DNA of 64,000 nucleotides, taken from the NCBI GenBank assembly GCA_031216445.1, contig CM062206.1:25945501-26009500 (forward strand), read 5' to 3'. The position numbers were made by a program, and so were the translations under genes. The first letter of the stretch is position 1; each line of letters begins with the position of its first letter. The DNA comes from Lateolabrax maculatus. Taxonomy: Eukaryota > Chordata > Actinopteri > Acropomatiformes > Lateolabracidae. This document shows, piece by piece, positions 35,133 to 48,064 of this stretch. The notes beneath the pieces were generated by a model. The model was not told the DNA's origin, searched no databases, and saw only the letters and a list, made by a program, of their open reading frames with translations.

Positions 35133-36662
35133 CTATATTTGAGAACAAAAATGTACATGCATATGCAAAATGCCTTGTGGAGTTTTCTTGTAAATATAGT
35201 AATATTAACATTTAATGTTTCTTACCAGAACTAATTGTGTATGTCCTCGAGGGCAAACAAACATGTATTTCCTTCCTCATAAAACTGATTTAAAAAACAC
35301 ACATGCACATTGCTCCACTTCTTTGTGTTTTACTCCAGCGTACTGTTTATCAGAAGATTGGGCAATGCACTGCACTGCTTCATAGTGCTACTTGTGGTCA
35401 AAGACCAAAAGACTCCTGACACCCATCTCCATAGTAATCTTCTTGGTATGTGTCTGATCATTAAATTATATGAATTTGCTCATCCAACTAACAGACAATG
35501 CCTTGCCTCACCAACATGTTGAATATCAGAGCCCTACCTGTGTCTAGGCAGTCTCCTTTGTGTAATCCTTTCATATTCATGTTACATTCCTCTGTTTCCA
35601 TGCAGTGAGCACATATCTGCACTTGAATACACTGATAAGAGTCTGACTTAAAAATACCTACCACCTGTCCATCACCTGTTTCTGAAAGAGATTTCTGTTC
35701 AGGTTTGAGTTCTTCCCTCCTTTTGAAAGAGAGAAGACATTATCTTGCAGCAGCAGCAGAAACAGTAGCTTAAAAATAAATGCAGCATTGATGCATTTAT
35801 TGGTGGTCTCAGCAAACAAGCTAGCACAGCACGCTGATGTAAGTTACAGACAGAGCTCTGTGTGTGTCACAATCCTGGAGCCTCAATACAGCTCAGCAAA
35901 AATAATTCACAAACACTGAGAGAAGATTCCCCAACTGCAACGGCATTCAGAATAAGAGGGATGGATGTGTGCGGCCTGTCCCTTCCATGCTGGGCTGCAG
36001 CATATAAATGACTGGCTCCTCTCATTCTGTAATGGGAGATTCAGAGCCCGAAAGCTGATGGCAGGCTTGGTCATTTGTCACGCCTGCTCTGCTCCAACTC
36101 TCTGACATGATTGATGCCAGGACCTCCCTCCACTCTCATCCACCACCCCGCCAGCTCTGGATTAAAAATCCATCCTTGCTGACGTTTACATATTAAAATT
36201 GGTAGTTAGGGCAATTCTCCATGTGGAAACAAAAGGGGCTTGCTCTGCAGCGGCTGTTATTGATCACCCTGACAATACGTTTGCACGGAGTCTAAATGTG
36301 GGTAAGAAGAGAATTTGTAGCGTGCGCTGGTGACACTCAATGCTCGGCCTGGATTCCTCTTCCATTACTTCTCAGATGTATGAAACCTGAGGAAGTAACA
36401 AAGTACAAATGCTTTGTTACTTTATTTTTCTGATAACTTTTGACTTTTACCCCCTACACAACTATCTGTACTTTCTACTGCTCACATTTTCCAAACGGGC
36501 TCGTTACTTTAGTTATACTGCATCTGAGGGGAATGATTGATTATTTTTATTTTGCATCATTGTGCGCCGCCTTCCCAACATCAAGAATGACTTCAACCTA
36601 AAAGGACGGAACAGTAACACTTAGAACAGACGATTCTTGGTGTATTCTTTAGTGCATATCAC

Positions 36663-36916
36663 GCACAAATGGACTGCATTTTTATAGCGCTTTTCTAGTC
36701 TACTGAACACTCTTTTACAATACATGCCTTCATTTACCCATTCACACACTGATGGCAGAGGCTGCCGTGCAAGGTGCCAACTGCTCATCAGGAGCAGTTA
36801 ATGGTTTAGTGTCTTGCTCAAGGACACTTCGACACTTTCTCTGGAGGAGCCGGGGATCCAACCAGGAATCTTCAGATTGCTGGACAACCGTTCTACCTCC
36901 TGAGCCAGGCCGCCCC
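36663..36916 (-). mobile_element. tRNA-derived SINE (254 bp), minus strand, with L2-like tail
   Basis: On the minus strand the element begins GGGGCGGCCTGGCTCAGGAG with a pol III A box (TGGCTCAGGAGG, plus-strand 36896-36907). The B box reads GGTTGGATCCC (36853-36863), one or two changes from the consensus GGTTCGANTCC. The body CGGCTCCTCCAG..., AGTGTCGAAGTGTCCTTGAG, GAGCAGTTGGCACCTTGCAC and CTCTGCCATCAGTGTGTGAA is that of a widespread teleost repeat. It ends in AAAAGCGCTATAAAAATGCA, which resembles the 3' tail of the L2 copies here (GCGCTATACAAATAAAA). Such shared tails let SINEs borrow LINE reverse transcriptase. The call as a tRNA-SINE is from the promoter boxes and order. Confidence 0.75.
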
Positions 36917-39900
36917 GACAGATGTAACGAGACGAAAACAACATAAAGTAACAAGTAACAAGTTTCAAGAGGCTTTTTAGCACTGCAGGACTGATTAGAT
37001 GCCTTGAGTCAAAGGACTTTGAGAACCAGCTTTTGCTGAGGCTGAACAAAAGATTTTGGTAGTCCTGTAGAGATGAGAAAATGCCAAAAAAACTAAAAAT
37101 AAATAGCTTAATTAGTGTGTTCTCGTGTTGATCATAATGTTTCAAGTTCTGTTGCTGACATTGAAAACTGATTTTCACAATGAAGTAAAGTTAATCTTCA
37201 TTATTTTCACTATATTGTTATTTTATTTTAGTAGTATCTGTATCTGTAGAATGTGTGTACTTTTGCCACCTCTGGCAAGTGAAAGGTTGCATCTAATACT
37301 GGGATCAGATATGTCTTTACTTATATAAAAACGTTGTTGATTTTAACCTGAATTTTATACATGTGTGGGTTCTTGTTCAGCTACTTGTGTTATGCCAACG
37401 TTACCCCTTGGATCCTGATTGGCACACATTTTCTTTAAAATGCTGAACACACAGATTTCATCCACATATTGCTGGAATCAACAGAACTCACCCTTTCCAC
37501 TGATACTGTTATGTCCAATGTCCATCTGTCCAATGTTCAATATATTTTTGTCAATATTTTTTTTTCATGATCCTAGTGACGTCCATGGTTACAGTGCAAA
37601 CAGGAACTGTTATTAGCTAATGTAGCATGACCTTTAATAGTTCTGATTCACCAAAATGTGAACAATTTGGAGTGAAAACTGAGAGAGTAGGGGTGTAAAA
37701 AAGGTCTTGCAACAATACAAGTATAGCAGACCTCACCTGGGGCAGGGGTTGCTGCAGCACCCTCAGGAACCCTACTTCCCACAGGTGTGAATAACACGAT
37801 ATGACTTGCCTAGCAACAATTCCGCAATCTGGTAAATACAGGAAACTGAAAATCAGGTTGAAAGGATGATTTTGTTAAATGACAATAAAGCTTTGGTAAA
37901 ATGTCTTTATAGGCAGCAGACAAAAGTATTGAGAATAAGACCCTCCTCCACATTTCCTCACTACAATAATATTTTGAACAAGACTCCTCTATAGCTGCCA
38001 GAGCTCTTAACCTTGTTTTCAAAGCAAGACGGTGTATCTTGATTGGCCATGAGAAATGAAGGAGTGAGAGAGAAAGACTGTGAAAAATGAAATCTTTCTT
38101 CACAAAAAAAGTGATGAAAGGGCTCATAATAGTTGGAATTGGTTACAGCTGGAGCAGCCGATGCTCTTTTAAACAGTGAGAGGAGAAAGACGGGAACTCT
38201 CTGAAATGTCTAAAAGTGCCTGAAGGCTGACTGGCTCAAACAGAGATGTTGTGATTGTAAGGAAATCACACCTATCACATCTGAAGAGTATAAAAGCAAC
38301 TCAAAGGTTATTTCGGCTTTTTTAGCCAAACAGTGGCTTTCTTTCTACAAAGGCTGGTGAATGTTTTAAAGACAGCTTCTCTGATGTGAACGCAGTTTCT
38401 CTTTCTTCACAGGAAATCACAGAGAGCTGGGACAGCTGGAGGAAACACTGGCCTCTGCACACGTTTCACACACTCTTCAGCAGTGGTTTGTGCAATTATT
38501 AGATATGCAGTGTATGAGACAAAATGAAAACTGACTCCACTGGCAGTGCAGTGTAAAACTATGTAAGACACAATGAACATATTAATGGGTTTATTAAAGA
38601 GTTGGGGAACTAAAAAGAAATGATTACAATGTGTGCAGCAGAGGTCAAGATGTCCTGACTTAGTCCTTAGTATGGGTCAACCTCTAGAAACACTAGAGGG
38701 GTCCGTCTCAAAATGTCTGTTTTAAGAACCAAAATGTGAGGCATAGGTAATAGATGTCAGATCTACACAGAATGGTAATTGATCAACTGTTGAATCTATG
38801 CTTTCTAGTCCCATGAGGTTTGTCTGTAACAAGGAATCCCTCAAAGACTATGTTTCTGCATTACATTGCCTGAGACACAACACAACAGGCACCTTGGACC
38901 CTTGAGCAGTAACACTGTTAAAATTCTCCTTAAAACTTACCTGCACATGTCAACATCGGTCAATTCAGATGCTGGTGTAGTCTCTGTTCTTAATAAACAC
39001 TGCTAACAAAATGCTGTCAGTGTTTAGCTTGCAAGATACCGTTAACATGCAAGTTTGTTCACATTATGTCTCAGCTGTCAATCCAACATATGCACTGAAA
39101 GATTTCTGGTTTATATCCAAAGACCTTATTTCTCCCTTTCAATGAAAAACATATTAACACAGATTTTTTAAATACATTTTTGACAGCAAAAAGAGACTTC
39201 TTTCATGATTCCAGTTAAAGGACCATATCACTATTTTTCCAAAATTTTACTGAAAACACATTTACCTTACCCTTCTGTCAACCAGATTTCCATAGCATAT
39301 AAATCCGCTAAACCATGAATCTTACTTGAACTGGTAATCCATCATAGTGGAGTACAGGTGAGGCCAGAGAAGGGGGTGTAGGCTACTAAAATCAGTCTGG
39401 ACACACCCTGCTGTGAGCATCATATCTACTTACGTATGCTTCCATGGGTTTTCAATTACTGTTCTGTGGGGATACAGTGTACAATTAGTAAATTGTGCTC
39501 TATCTTTCAGTCATCAGAGACCTTTAGTGTCCAAAGATGTTATAAATGCTGTTCCAGAGGCCTTTCACCCTAACAAGAATACAATTCCTGGCACGAATGC
39601 CTTTTTACTTTTGGCCTGAAAAAGGAAGTTTGAAGCCCAAAGTCCAGTTATTGGTGACCTTAGTTGGAAGACATCAGTAATGGTCTTCAAACACCCATAT
39701 CTGCTGAGCCCTAACTGCAACCCTGTTAATAATACACTGAGGCTTAAATGAGACCAGGGCTGTGGTGGAATGGTCCTTTTTTTCTAAGGAAGGTTCCTAA
39801 CTGAGTGAAATGACCCGGAAGTATGGGTCAGCCATGATAAGAGCTGGTCAAATTCTCTAAATGCTAAGGAAAGGTGCTTCAGTTCTTCCTTTCTTATCTC

Positions 39901-40075
39901 CTTTAGCATAGGGTACACTGGACCATCCTTTACAAAAGAAAAGGAAATAATGCCATCCCATAATTCCTTGCATCAACATTTGAAGCGACGCACCATTCGG
40001 CTGTTCACACGTTCTGCTGTTGTATAATTACATAGCCTAGTGTAAGTGCAGTAAGTTTCTCTAAGCACCAAGGTT
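36917..40075. other. Mostly unassigned noncoding DNA
   Basis: No gene recognised. Contains copy B of the repeat pair at 37983-38062. Sequence at 39150-40075 has repeat-like texture, but I could not find its partner in this window. Confidence 0.4.
37983..38062. repeat. Diverged repeat pair, copy B
   Basis: Partner of 31651-31726: ACTCCTCTATAGCTGCCAGA, TTTTCAAAGCAAG and TTGATTGGCCATGAGAAA keep the same order and spacing within a few bases. Confidence 0.45.
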
Positions 40076-40139
40076 GTCTTTTCCTAAGTCTTTTTTCCTT
40101 GACCTCATCAAAGTCAAGGAAAAGTGTTTAGGAAAAGAC
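40076..40139. repeat. 64-nt hairpin, arms of 27-28 bp
   Basis: The left arm at 40076-40103 (starting GTCTTTTCCTAAG and ending TTCCTTGAC) pairs with the right arm at 40113-40139 (starting GTCAAGGAA and ending TTAGGAAAAGAC), with a few central mismatches and a 9-nt loop CTCATCAAA. The ends of the stem are perfect for 12 and 11 bp. It may be the core of a fold-back element. Related words (CTAAGGAAAGGTGCTTCAG) lie upstream at 39865-39890. Confidence 0.8.
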
Positions 40140-43100
40140 ATATGGTGTAATTTGATTGACTGTTCAACCACAGCCCTGACCTACAGAATGTCATGCCCTG
40201 AACCCTGGCAATTTCAGTCAGTGTGTGACAAAAGGGGGGTGACAGATGAGCTGTGCAGATTGTGTTTGTAGCATGTGTAAATCCGTGGATTATTATTGTG
40301 AGCTGGAATATGGCAGGGATGGACACCCACCACATGGGAGTAAATGAAGGCAGATCCTGGGCCAAGACAGCAGACCGGCCAACAGTTTTAACAGTTTTAC
40401 AATGTACAAGTGACAAGAAAACATCTAACACAAAGGCTAGTATCAAGTGTCTTCGAATCACCCCAAGGAATCGTGCTGAGCGACCAGGGCTGCAGTTCAA
40501 TACCTGCTGACATTTGTCACTTTAAAAAACGAAAGTGCCAGTTGAAAATCATTATGTTGCTTACGTTACCTGAATGTTTCTTCATGGTTCTCGTCTCATT
40601 AAAAAGATAAAAGAGTCAATGAAAGATTTGTGTGTGTCGGAGCTTAAAGCAGTGGTAGGTAACTTCGGATAGCCAAAGTTAGCTAGATTTTGAAAGTATC
40701 CAACCGAAAAAAAAAAAACACACCTCCCTCCAAAGCCAGTCCCCCAAAACATATGAACGCCCACTGCCTGACTACTGCTGCAGTCCATGGGGGCAGACAC
40801 TTCCCATTCTGACATGCTTAAACAATACTACCGCTGCTACTTACCGCTTACTACTACATAGTGCACATGAAGTACTGCAAAGAAAATCTAATTGAACATT
40901 AAGCAGATTGGAACAATCTCTATTTTCAGACCAGAGACTTCTCTGTATTCAGCTACATACTTGTTGAACAGAGTTGATAGTGTCAATAAATGAGTCAGTG
41001 GAAGCTGATGTGATTTAGCCCTCATGGTCATTAAACACCACGCATGAGTCACACAGCAGAGGTGGGTCATTACAAGGCAGAAGAGCAACTACTGAAGTTA
41101 GCATCAGTGATAAACAAGAAGACTTCTGATTGCATTAGAGCTCATATGACAGTGTCATAACGTGGAGTGAAACATTAAGCATTCACATTCCACATTAAAA
41201 CTGTTTAACACACACACCAAGTCATTAATGAACAAGTGTAACATTGGGAGCTATAACAGAGCCATGCCCGTTCTCTGGGAATTGTCAAAAAGTTCTGGGA
41301 GATGCAGGTATATGATTTTAGTTAAAGGATGATGAGTAAACTATAAAGAGTAAATCCCAACACCATGGAGAGAGTTGTGTGATGCAGTGAGACTGTGAGA
41401 CTGATGATCTCTAACAGAGTAATCATGTCTGAGGGGGACCTTCCTCGCTGCTCTGCAGTAAATACATTTGATGATAGAATGAGTTGTGCGCGAATGAATC
41501 ATCCAGCTACACCTAAACAAACTGCATTTCGAAGTCTGGTAATTTGTTGGTTGTAGGTGTAATGTTGGTGCAGTTCAAGATTTTTCTGAACTGCCCAGAT
41601 GGATGAGACATTTCTTTCAGGCCTGAAAGGCCATCTACGATGTGCTCAAGTGATGAAATGTTACCACCAATCAGATATGTTCAGGGCTGCGAGTAATGAC
41701 AGTTCAGGTTACTCAGTCTATTCTTTTTTTCTAATAACTGATTGTTTGGTCTATCAGATGGCAGAAAATAGTTAAAAATGTCCCTCAGAAGTTCCTGGAG
41801 CCAAAAATGTGTGTTCAGATTGGGTCTTTTGTCTGGTCAACAGTCAACAGTGACGCAAAACAGAACAAAGCAGCATCTTCTCTTTACATCTGAGAAACTA
41901 AAAATAAAGATGTTGCGCATTTTTGTTTGATAAATGACTTAAATAGTTAATTATTAAAATTATTAATTACAATTATTTGCAAAATGATTTTTTTTACTTT
42001 TAGACTAATGACAATCAATGCAGTGTCTGTTGGATCTTAAAACATCCCATAATGTTTACTGTTTTATCTTTGTGCAGCCAGTAGTTTGCCAAACTCTATA
42101 TCCCAGTCCAGCATGCTGATCCTTTGTTAAAGCTGCTGCAGGCTACACTGACTGATCCGTGGTCAACTGTACTGTAAGGCTTAATATAAATAACTGTCTG
42201 CATGCTGCTCTCCCCATCGTCACTGGTTTTGCTGTAGTCACAGCGGATAACATTGGAGTGTAATAAAAACTCTGAGAGTGCTTTGATTGAATTGGCATCC
42301 CAGGCTGCGAGGTTGAGAACTTGCTTTTCTGTGTTCCATGTTTAGCCAGTGAAAACAAGCTGCTCTCACAATAGGTGAACAAGCGGCAATATGTTTTGAG
42401 GTGCGGAGAGTGTTGTCTGGCTATTAATTACATATTCCAAGTCTTTGAACCTGCTGAGTCTCCGGAGACGGGGCCTCGTGGGAGGGATGCAGAGTCAGAA
42501 TCCTGCCAAGCAGACCAATCACAAAGAGCCAGGCCCTTTCTATTATTCATCCTCTCCCTGTGTTATTGTTCTGCTTCCTCTGTGGAGTTATCAGCACATT
42601 TTGGAATTGTTCGCTGATGCTTTTTGAATTATTTTTCATTCATTTGGATATTTATGTCATAAAGAGCTTAAGTATTCTGGAATTAGTGAGGGAGGGCTGG
42701 GTGTTAAATGATCTCCACACCCCCAGGGGCATAGACTTAAATCTATTTGGACATGGGCTTAGAGCTTGTAAGCCTATTATTCCCATCTGATTCATAAACA
42801 TCACATTGTGTGTGCAATGGTTAAATTGATTGCTTTCAGTCCTCATTCTACTTCTTACCTACACGTACCTGCAGCCTGGCGTGCATAAATAAAAACACAC
42901 ATTGACTTAATATGCACTAGTGTGTGTGGATATGTGAGAGTGTTGCATACAGACACACACACTCACTCAGAGCCTGTACCTGTGGCCTGCACTGACTCAT
43001 ATTGTCACTCAGAGAACAGAGCCCATTCTAAGCTGCAGATGAAAGAGTGTTGTTTGCTACACCGTGATTGGCTGTCTTGGTGGAACAATGATGGCTTCAC

Positions 43101-45404
43101 ATTGCTCTCCCCTCATTCTTTTTTCTTTTTTTAAATGTTGAAATCTGAATTAAAATTAATTGAAGGGAAAGAGAAAAATGCCCATGTGTGATAACACAAA
43201 TGCTGTGAAGCCGGAGGGGCTGTGTTGTTGTCTCCTCAGTCCCACTGATGGACACTCTGAGGTCCAAACCGCTGATGAGCTGCCCAGCTTCACACGCGAG
43301 ATTCATGGAATTCAATAGGGGATACTCTGGGAGACTGTGCTGAAGAAGGACTGCAAATCAAGAGAAATTGAATCCCTTGAGGTAGGATTCTGGAGTATAA
43401 TGGGAAAAAAACCTCAAAAGGCATTACCAGATGGACTGAAACCTACTGTAGATCATTATTGAAGCAGTCGGCCCTTGTATGTTTAAGATTCTTTTTCTTT
43501 TCAGTTTTGCAGTTCTGAGTGACTGCAGCAGCAGCTGAGCTTCTTGCAGGTTTAAATATTCCTGATCATATGGGTAATTTTATAGTTTCAGATTTAACTA
43601 CAGGAGATGTACTAAATCTGTCATCTGGCTCTATTGTGAAGCATTAAAGGGATTCCCACTTCCATACAGTTGGGGGACGCATAGGGACAAAGGCCAAGTA
43701 TTACTCCCCATGACCACTTAACCGTGTCAAATTTAAGGAAAACTGTGGAAAAAATGTGAAAAGACAGACAAATTACTTTTTGGACAAACAACAAAAACTT
43801 GTATACCAGCCTTAGTACTTAGTGCGTTACTTTTTGGATCCAGTGTTCCCTAAGCAAACCTTCAGAGGAAAATCTAAATTATGTTTTTAAATCCAACTTT
43901 ACCAAAGATTTTTTTGTTTACTTTGTTTTATCATTTGTGTTTCCAGGCTGTCAGTAAGAATGAGTACAAGATTAATAAAGGCTGTCATCTGTTAAAATCT
44001 TCCCCTGGGAATAGTACTGCATTATTGTGACAGTGAATGGAGTTTTAGTGAGAAACGTGAATGATCCTGCTGCTGTTTTTAAGCTTTGTCTGCTTTCAAT
44101 GATTCCAAAGTTTGCCCTGATTTCCATAAAATTCTAACTGAGCCCTCATATTGTTTTTTTTTTTTTTGGTAAATTTACCACAACACTCCATGACCCCCCC
44201 TCTCCCGGCTCATCAGACCCTGTCGGGGTCCCACTCACGGGAGGATGTCATTCCAGCTCTTGTCTCGGCACTGGCTGATCAGCCTTGGCCAGATAAATGG
44301 CCCTGCTGTGCAACTGTGAGATCCGGGTCTTATGCAACGCAACATGAATATTTAATCCCCGGCTCTCCACAAACACAGAGGAGTCAGGATTTTTGGACTC
44401 GGAGGACAAATGTAAGGAACTGGAGGATGACATGGGAAGCTGTGTCAGCACTGATTTGGAGTGGGCTGTGTTTGCCTGTTGAGAGCAAGCTTGTGTGGTC
44501 ACTGAGATCAATAGTGAGGGAGATAATTCATAGAACAAACATGGCTATATGGGAGGTTATTAAAGTGACAATATGCATCTGTTCTCTTTGAAGAAGGAAG
44601 CGTATTGTCATTCCCAATCTCCTCCCCCTCATTTGGCCACGTTTCCTTTCCAACACCTGACACTCATCTTGATGGGCTGTCATGTATCCTGAGGCTGAGC
44701 TAACAGCATCTGTGCGGCTCAAGCAGCAGGCGGTGAATGGAACCCATCTGCAATTAAGAAACGCGAAGCATGTTTTTCAGCATGTTTTTCAGCATGTTTT
44801 TCAACTTTTACTTCCTGCTCTTTCTGTACTCCGTGTCATTCTTTCCATGATTTCACTGCCCTGTGGCTGCCAGCTTCCCCAGCTGATGAAGCTTCTTTTA
44901 ACCATGCCCAGATTTTCTTTACATTTACATCTAACTGTTTATGTTGTACACCCTTCATTCTCTGTGTTTAAACATGTGCTGTGTGGTGGGAGCTTTAAGT
45001 CGGCAGTCAGTTATTTATAGGAAAATAAATAATACTCTACAGACCTTTTTTTCATTATGTGTAAAGAACATTCTGCATGTCCTGGACCCAACCAGGCTTT
45101 ATTTCTACAATAAAGAACACAAACACTAACTTCAACCAAAATAACAGAACCTAACCTTGATCCCTCAAATGTATAAGCAGGAGTGATGACATTTTTTTCA
45201 CAACAAAAATGAAAATTAAAACCCCTTCCATTACATGTGATTTGAACATATATGATGTCTGAAATAAGGATCCAACATGTTACTTTCTCCAATTGTCTTT
45301 CAAACCCAGTTAGGGGTTCAAATGAGAATTCTGCAGCCCCAGAGGGACTATAGTTACCGTGCATAAGGAATTATCAAAAACTTTAACAATTAGTCTTACA
45401 GGTA
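40140..45404. other. Unassigned noncoding DNA, part CNE-like
   Basis: No gene recognised. The segments at about 42290-42790 and 44190-44700 are low in repeats and richer in mixed-composition sequence, with CCAAT-like and ATTA words. They look more like conserved noncoding DNA than like transposon debris, but this is a visual impression. A run of T lies at 44152-44168. A 12-bp unit (GCATGTTTTTCA) is repeated three times at 44768-44803. Confidence 0.35.
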
Positions 45405-45570
45405 TTTGTTCATAAACCACTGAACATTTTGACCTGATAAAAGTTAAGGGATCACCAAAGTGATTACAAATCATCCGGAGGGGAACGTGAACGTGTGTAT
45501 CATATTTAATGCCAATCTATCCAGTAGTTGTTGAAATTTCACTTAAAAGTTTTGACGCTGTTTTGACAGA
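45405..45570 (+). repeat. Dispersed 'GTTAGCATG' family, copy 3 (3' fragment)
   Basis: Matches the last part of the 13941-14300 copy: TTCATAAACCACTGAACATT, GACCTGATAAAAGTTAAGGG, ATCACCAAAGTGATTACAAA, GAGGGGAACGTGAACGTGTG and CCAGTAGTTGTTGAAATTTC. The L2 copy 3 starts only about 14 bp further on. Confidence 0.6.
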
Positions 45571-45583
45571 GTTTGACACTGAT

Positions 45584-46293
45584 GTTCGGGAGGCACACAC
45601 CCTCTCTTCGTTTAAGAGTATGCTAAAAACGTTCCTCTTTGATAAAGCTTATAGTTAGGGCTGGCTCAGGTGAGTCCTGAACCATCCCTTAGTTATGCTG
45701 TTATAGGCTTAGACTGCCGGGGGACTTCCTATGACACACTGAGCTTCTCTCTCCTCCTCTCCCTCTCTATCTGTACGCATTCCTATCCCACTAATACAGG
45801 TTACCAACTCCACTTCTTCCTGGTAGTTCTTGTGCTTTCTGTGCTTTTTCACCTTCTCACTTTCTGCAGGTATTTCCTCCTCTGGAGCTGTAGATTCTGG
45901 ATCTGTGATTGCCGGCCGTCTACTGCCCCCATGTTCCTGCTCCACACTCACTGCTGCAGTTGTTATTATTATTATTAGTCTGATTTGTTGTCTCTCCTCC
46001 TGTTCTGTCTCCCCTCTCCCCCTCTCTCCTCCCCTTTCAACCCAACTCGGTCGATGCAGATGGCCGACTACCCAGAGCCTGGTTCTGCTCGAGGTTTCTA
46101 CCTGTTAAAAGGGAGTTTTTCCTCGCCACTGTCGCCAAGTGCTGCTCATGGTGGGAACTGTTGGGTCTCTGTTAATAATATTTTAAAGAGTATGGTCTAG
46201 ACCTACTCTATGTGAAAGCGTCTTGAGATAACTTTTGTTATGATTTGGCGCTATACAAATAAAACTGACTTGAATTGACTTGACTTGACTTGA
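45584..46293 (+). mobile_element. L2-clade LINE, copy 3 (3' end only)
   Basis: Starts abruptly at the codons for the last 24 or so residues of the reverse transcriptase ORF (equivalent to 29481 in copy 1: FREAHTLSSFKSML...DKAYS then stop). It then carries the full 3' untranslated region and the TTGAC/TTGAAT tail (46265-46293). It is almost colinear with 29481-30180, with small indels (an added ATT at about 45970). 5' truncation at the end of the ORF is typical of LINE insertions. Upstream, TTGAC pentamers lie at 45552, 45563 and 45573. Confidence 0.92.
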
Positions 46294-46599
46294 TACATCC
46301 AGTTGAGTTCTTGTCGTAGATGTTTTTCAGTGTCATCTTTCATCTGTGGGAGGACATGTTTCCTTCCTAAATATCTCCAGGCGGCCACTGAATGCTTTGC
46401 CTGTCTGTTCATTTGATTTATGCTCAACAGTTCTTCTTTGAAGGCTTGGCTCCTGGCAATAACTTAATAATAAGCAGACACCTGTTCTCTGACCTCCTAG
46501 CGCTCTTATTAGAGGACCCTCACAAACAGACTTGGCAGGTCCACATTCCCACTGCCAGCCGAGCCCGTGAACCACTCCAAGGATGAACAAGTTGGCAAA

Positions 46600-47700
46600 A
46601 TACAAGATGCTGTTGAGGCATCTTCTCAATCCAGACGATGAAGATATTTTAGCCGTCTCTTGCCTCGCTTTGTCTTTGTTAAATGAGTCTCTCCCCCAAA
46701 GTTTTATTAATTATTGTAATTAACTCTTTTTGACGACATACTATGAAGTTGGATCTGAGGTATTTTGTCTCATTTTTAACCACCACTCAGTTATTATGGC
46801 ACACAACATTAATAATGCTAATTAAGCACTTGACAGTTAATTTCAGATAATTAATACAAATACTAATATTAGATGGCACACAATTGGAGCCCAGCAGAGT
46901 GAAACCAAATACCTTTCACATATGCCAAAAGACTTTCAGGGAAGCAGAGTGGGAAAGAAAAGAAAGTCAGCTCCAAATACCTGCACAGATTTATATTTCA
47001 CAACTGGGCTGTCAGAATTTTAAATTATTTCTAAAATCACTGCAATTTTTCTGCACAGAAAGATACAGCTGTCAGGACCGCTTCCTTGCTGCTCGTCTCA
47101 GAGCTGCCCAGCCCCGGCTTTGAGGATTTTTGTCTTTTTCAATTCCAAAAGTTCATTAAATTTTGCCCATTAGGTCTGTTTATAACCCCATACTTTTTCA
47201 TCCCCTCCAACCTTAATGAGCGCAAATTGCCTTTTCCTCCATATAGAAATACAACAGCTCTTTAAAAAATGATGGTCAAGTCGCCTTGCTCGAGAGCTAT
47301 AACAGGCAGTCCAGATGGTCCATTTGCAATGCAGGAAGACGCCTTGGCTCGCCGAAGACAGAGGGGGAATAAGTCACTGTCGTCGCCTTAACTACCAAAC
47401 ACATTACCTCTGAAGTATATGCCATTTGGAATGCCAGGCTCATTTTTAACATCTCCAAGGCTGCTTAGCTTGATCCCCTCCGCTGAAAAAGTCCAAAAGA
47501 TTAACAGAGTGCGCTCGGTGAATAGTATGTCTCCTGCAGTCGATATAGCTTAGCTTATCTCAGGAGTGGTGTTTGCTAGGAGGCCCCGGAGCTATTGGAA
47601 AGCACTGAGCTCCTTTCTTTCCAGCCAGGGCAGCCACAGAAGCTGTAATAGATGGTGATTGCTGTGTAAATAAAGACTACAGATACAAGTAGGAGAGGGC
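46600..47700. promoter_or_regulatory. Candidate conserved noncoding / enhancer-like region
   Basis: No repeat or open frame explains this block. It holds a cluster of homeodomain-type cores within 150 bp: TTAATTA (46707), TAATTAA (46718-46724), GCTAATTAAGC (46817-46827) and ATAATTAAT (46847-46855). After that, long mixed-composition stretches without microsatellites follow to about 47700. Such texture is typical of vertebrate conserved elements near developmental genes. I have no alignment, so this is inference. Confidence 0.25.
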
Positions 47701-48025
47701 AGACAAACTAAATCAGAGCTGCTTGTTTTGCGGGAAAGAGGAGGTCATTAGCTATAGGATGCCGGGGGCTCAATTAAGAACATGACACAGCGTAGCACAT
47801 CTAAACTCCACACCATAACATGAGGAACATGCATTAACAATGCCGGCAGGAGCCAGTGTGATCTGAGCACCATCGGGCACTTGTAAAACCTCTGCCTCAC
47901 TGCACACTACTTCCCCTGACGGGTACTGAACCCAGGATTGGAAATTGTCTTATTTATCTCCTCCTCACCTCCTCCCCAGACACTTGTGTTAACCTTCGCA
48001 CACTGTCTTAATTGAATGAGCAGAG

Positions 48026-48028
<3 letters not shown>

Positions 48029-48060
<32 letters not shown>
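48029..48060. repeat. (GT)n microsatellite
   Basis: A pure GT run of about 32 bp, directly followed by a short (CTGG) repeat. Confidence 0.97.

Positions 48061-48064
<4 letters not shown>

Larger units (their letters stand above)
31727..36662. other. Mostly unassigned noncoding DNA
   Basis: No gene recognised. It contains the 32386-32662 repeat, an LTR-like reversed stretch at 33960-34398, a poly-A run at about 33860-33880 and a TA microsatellite (all noted separately or here). The region 35860-36360 is GC-richer and unique-looking. Confidence 0.4.

Noticed and set aside
36850..36916. tRNA gene on the minus strand
   Set aside because: A and B boxes are present but the cloverleaf is not complete and the sequence continues into a SINE body.
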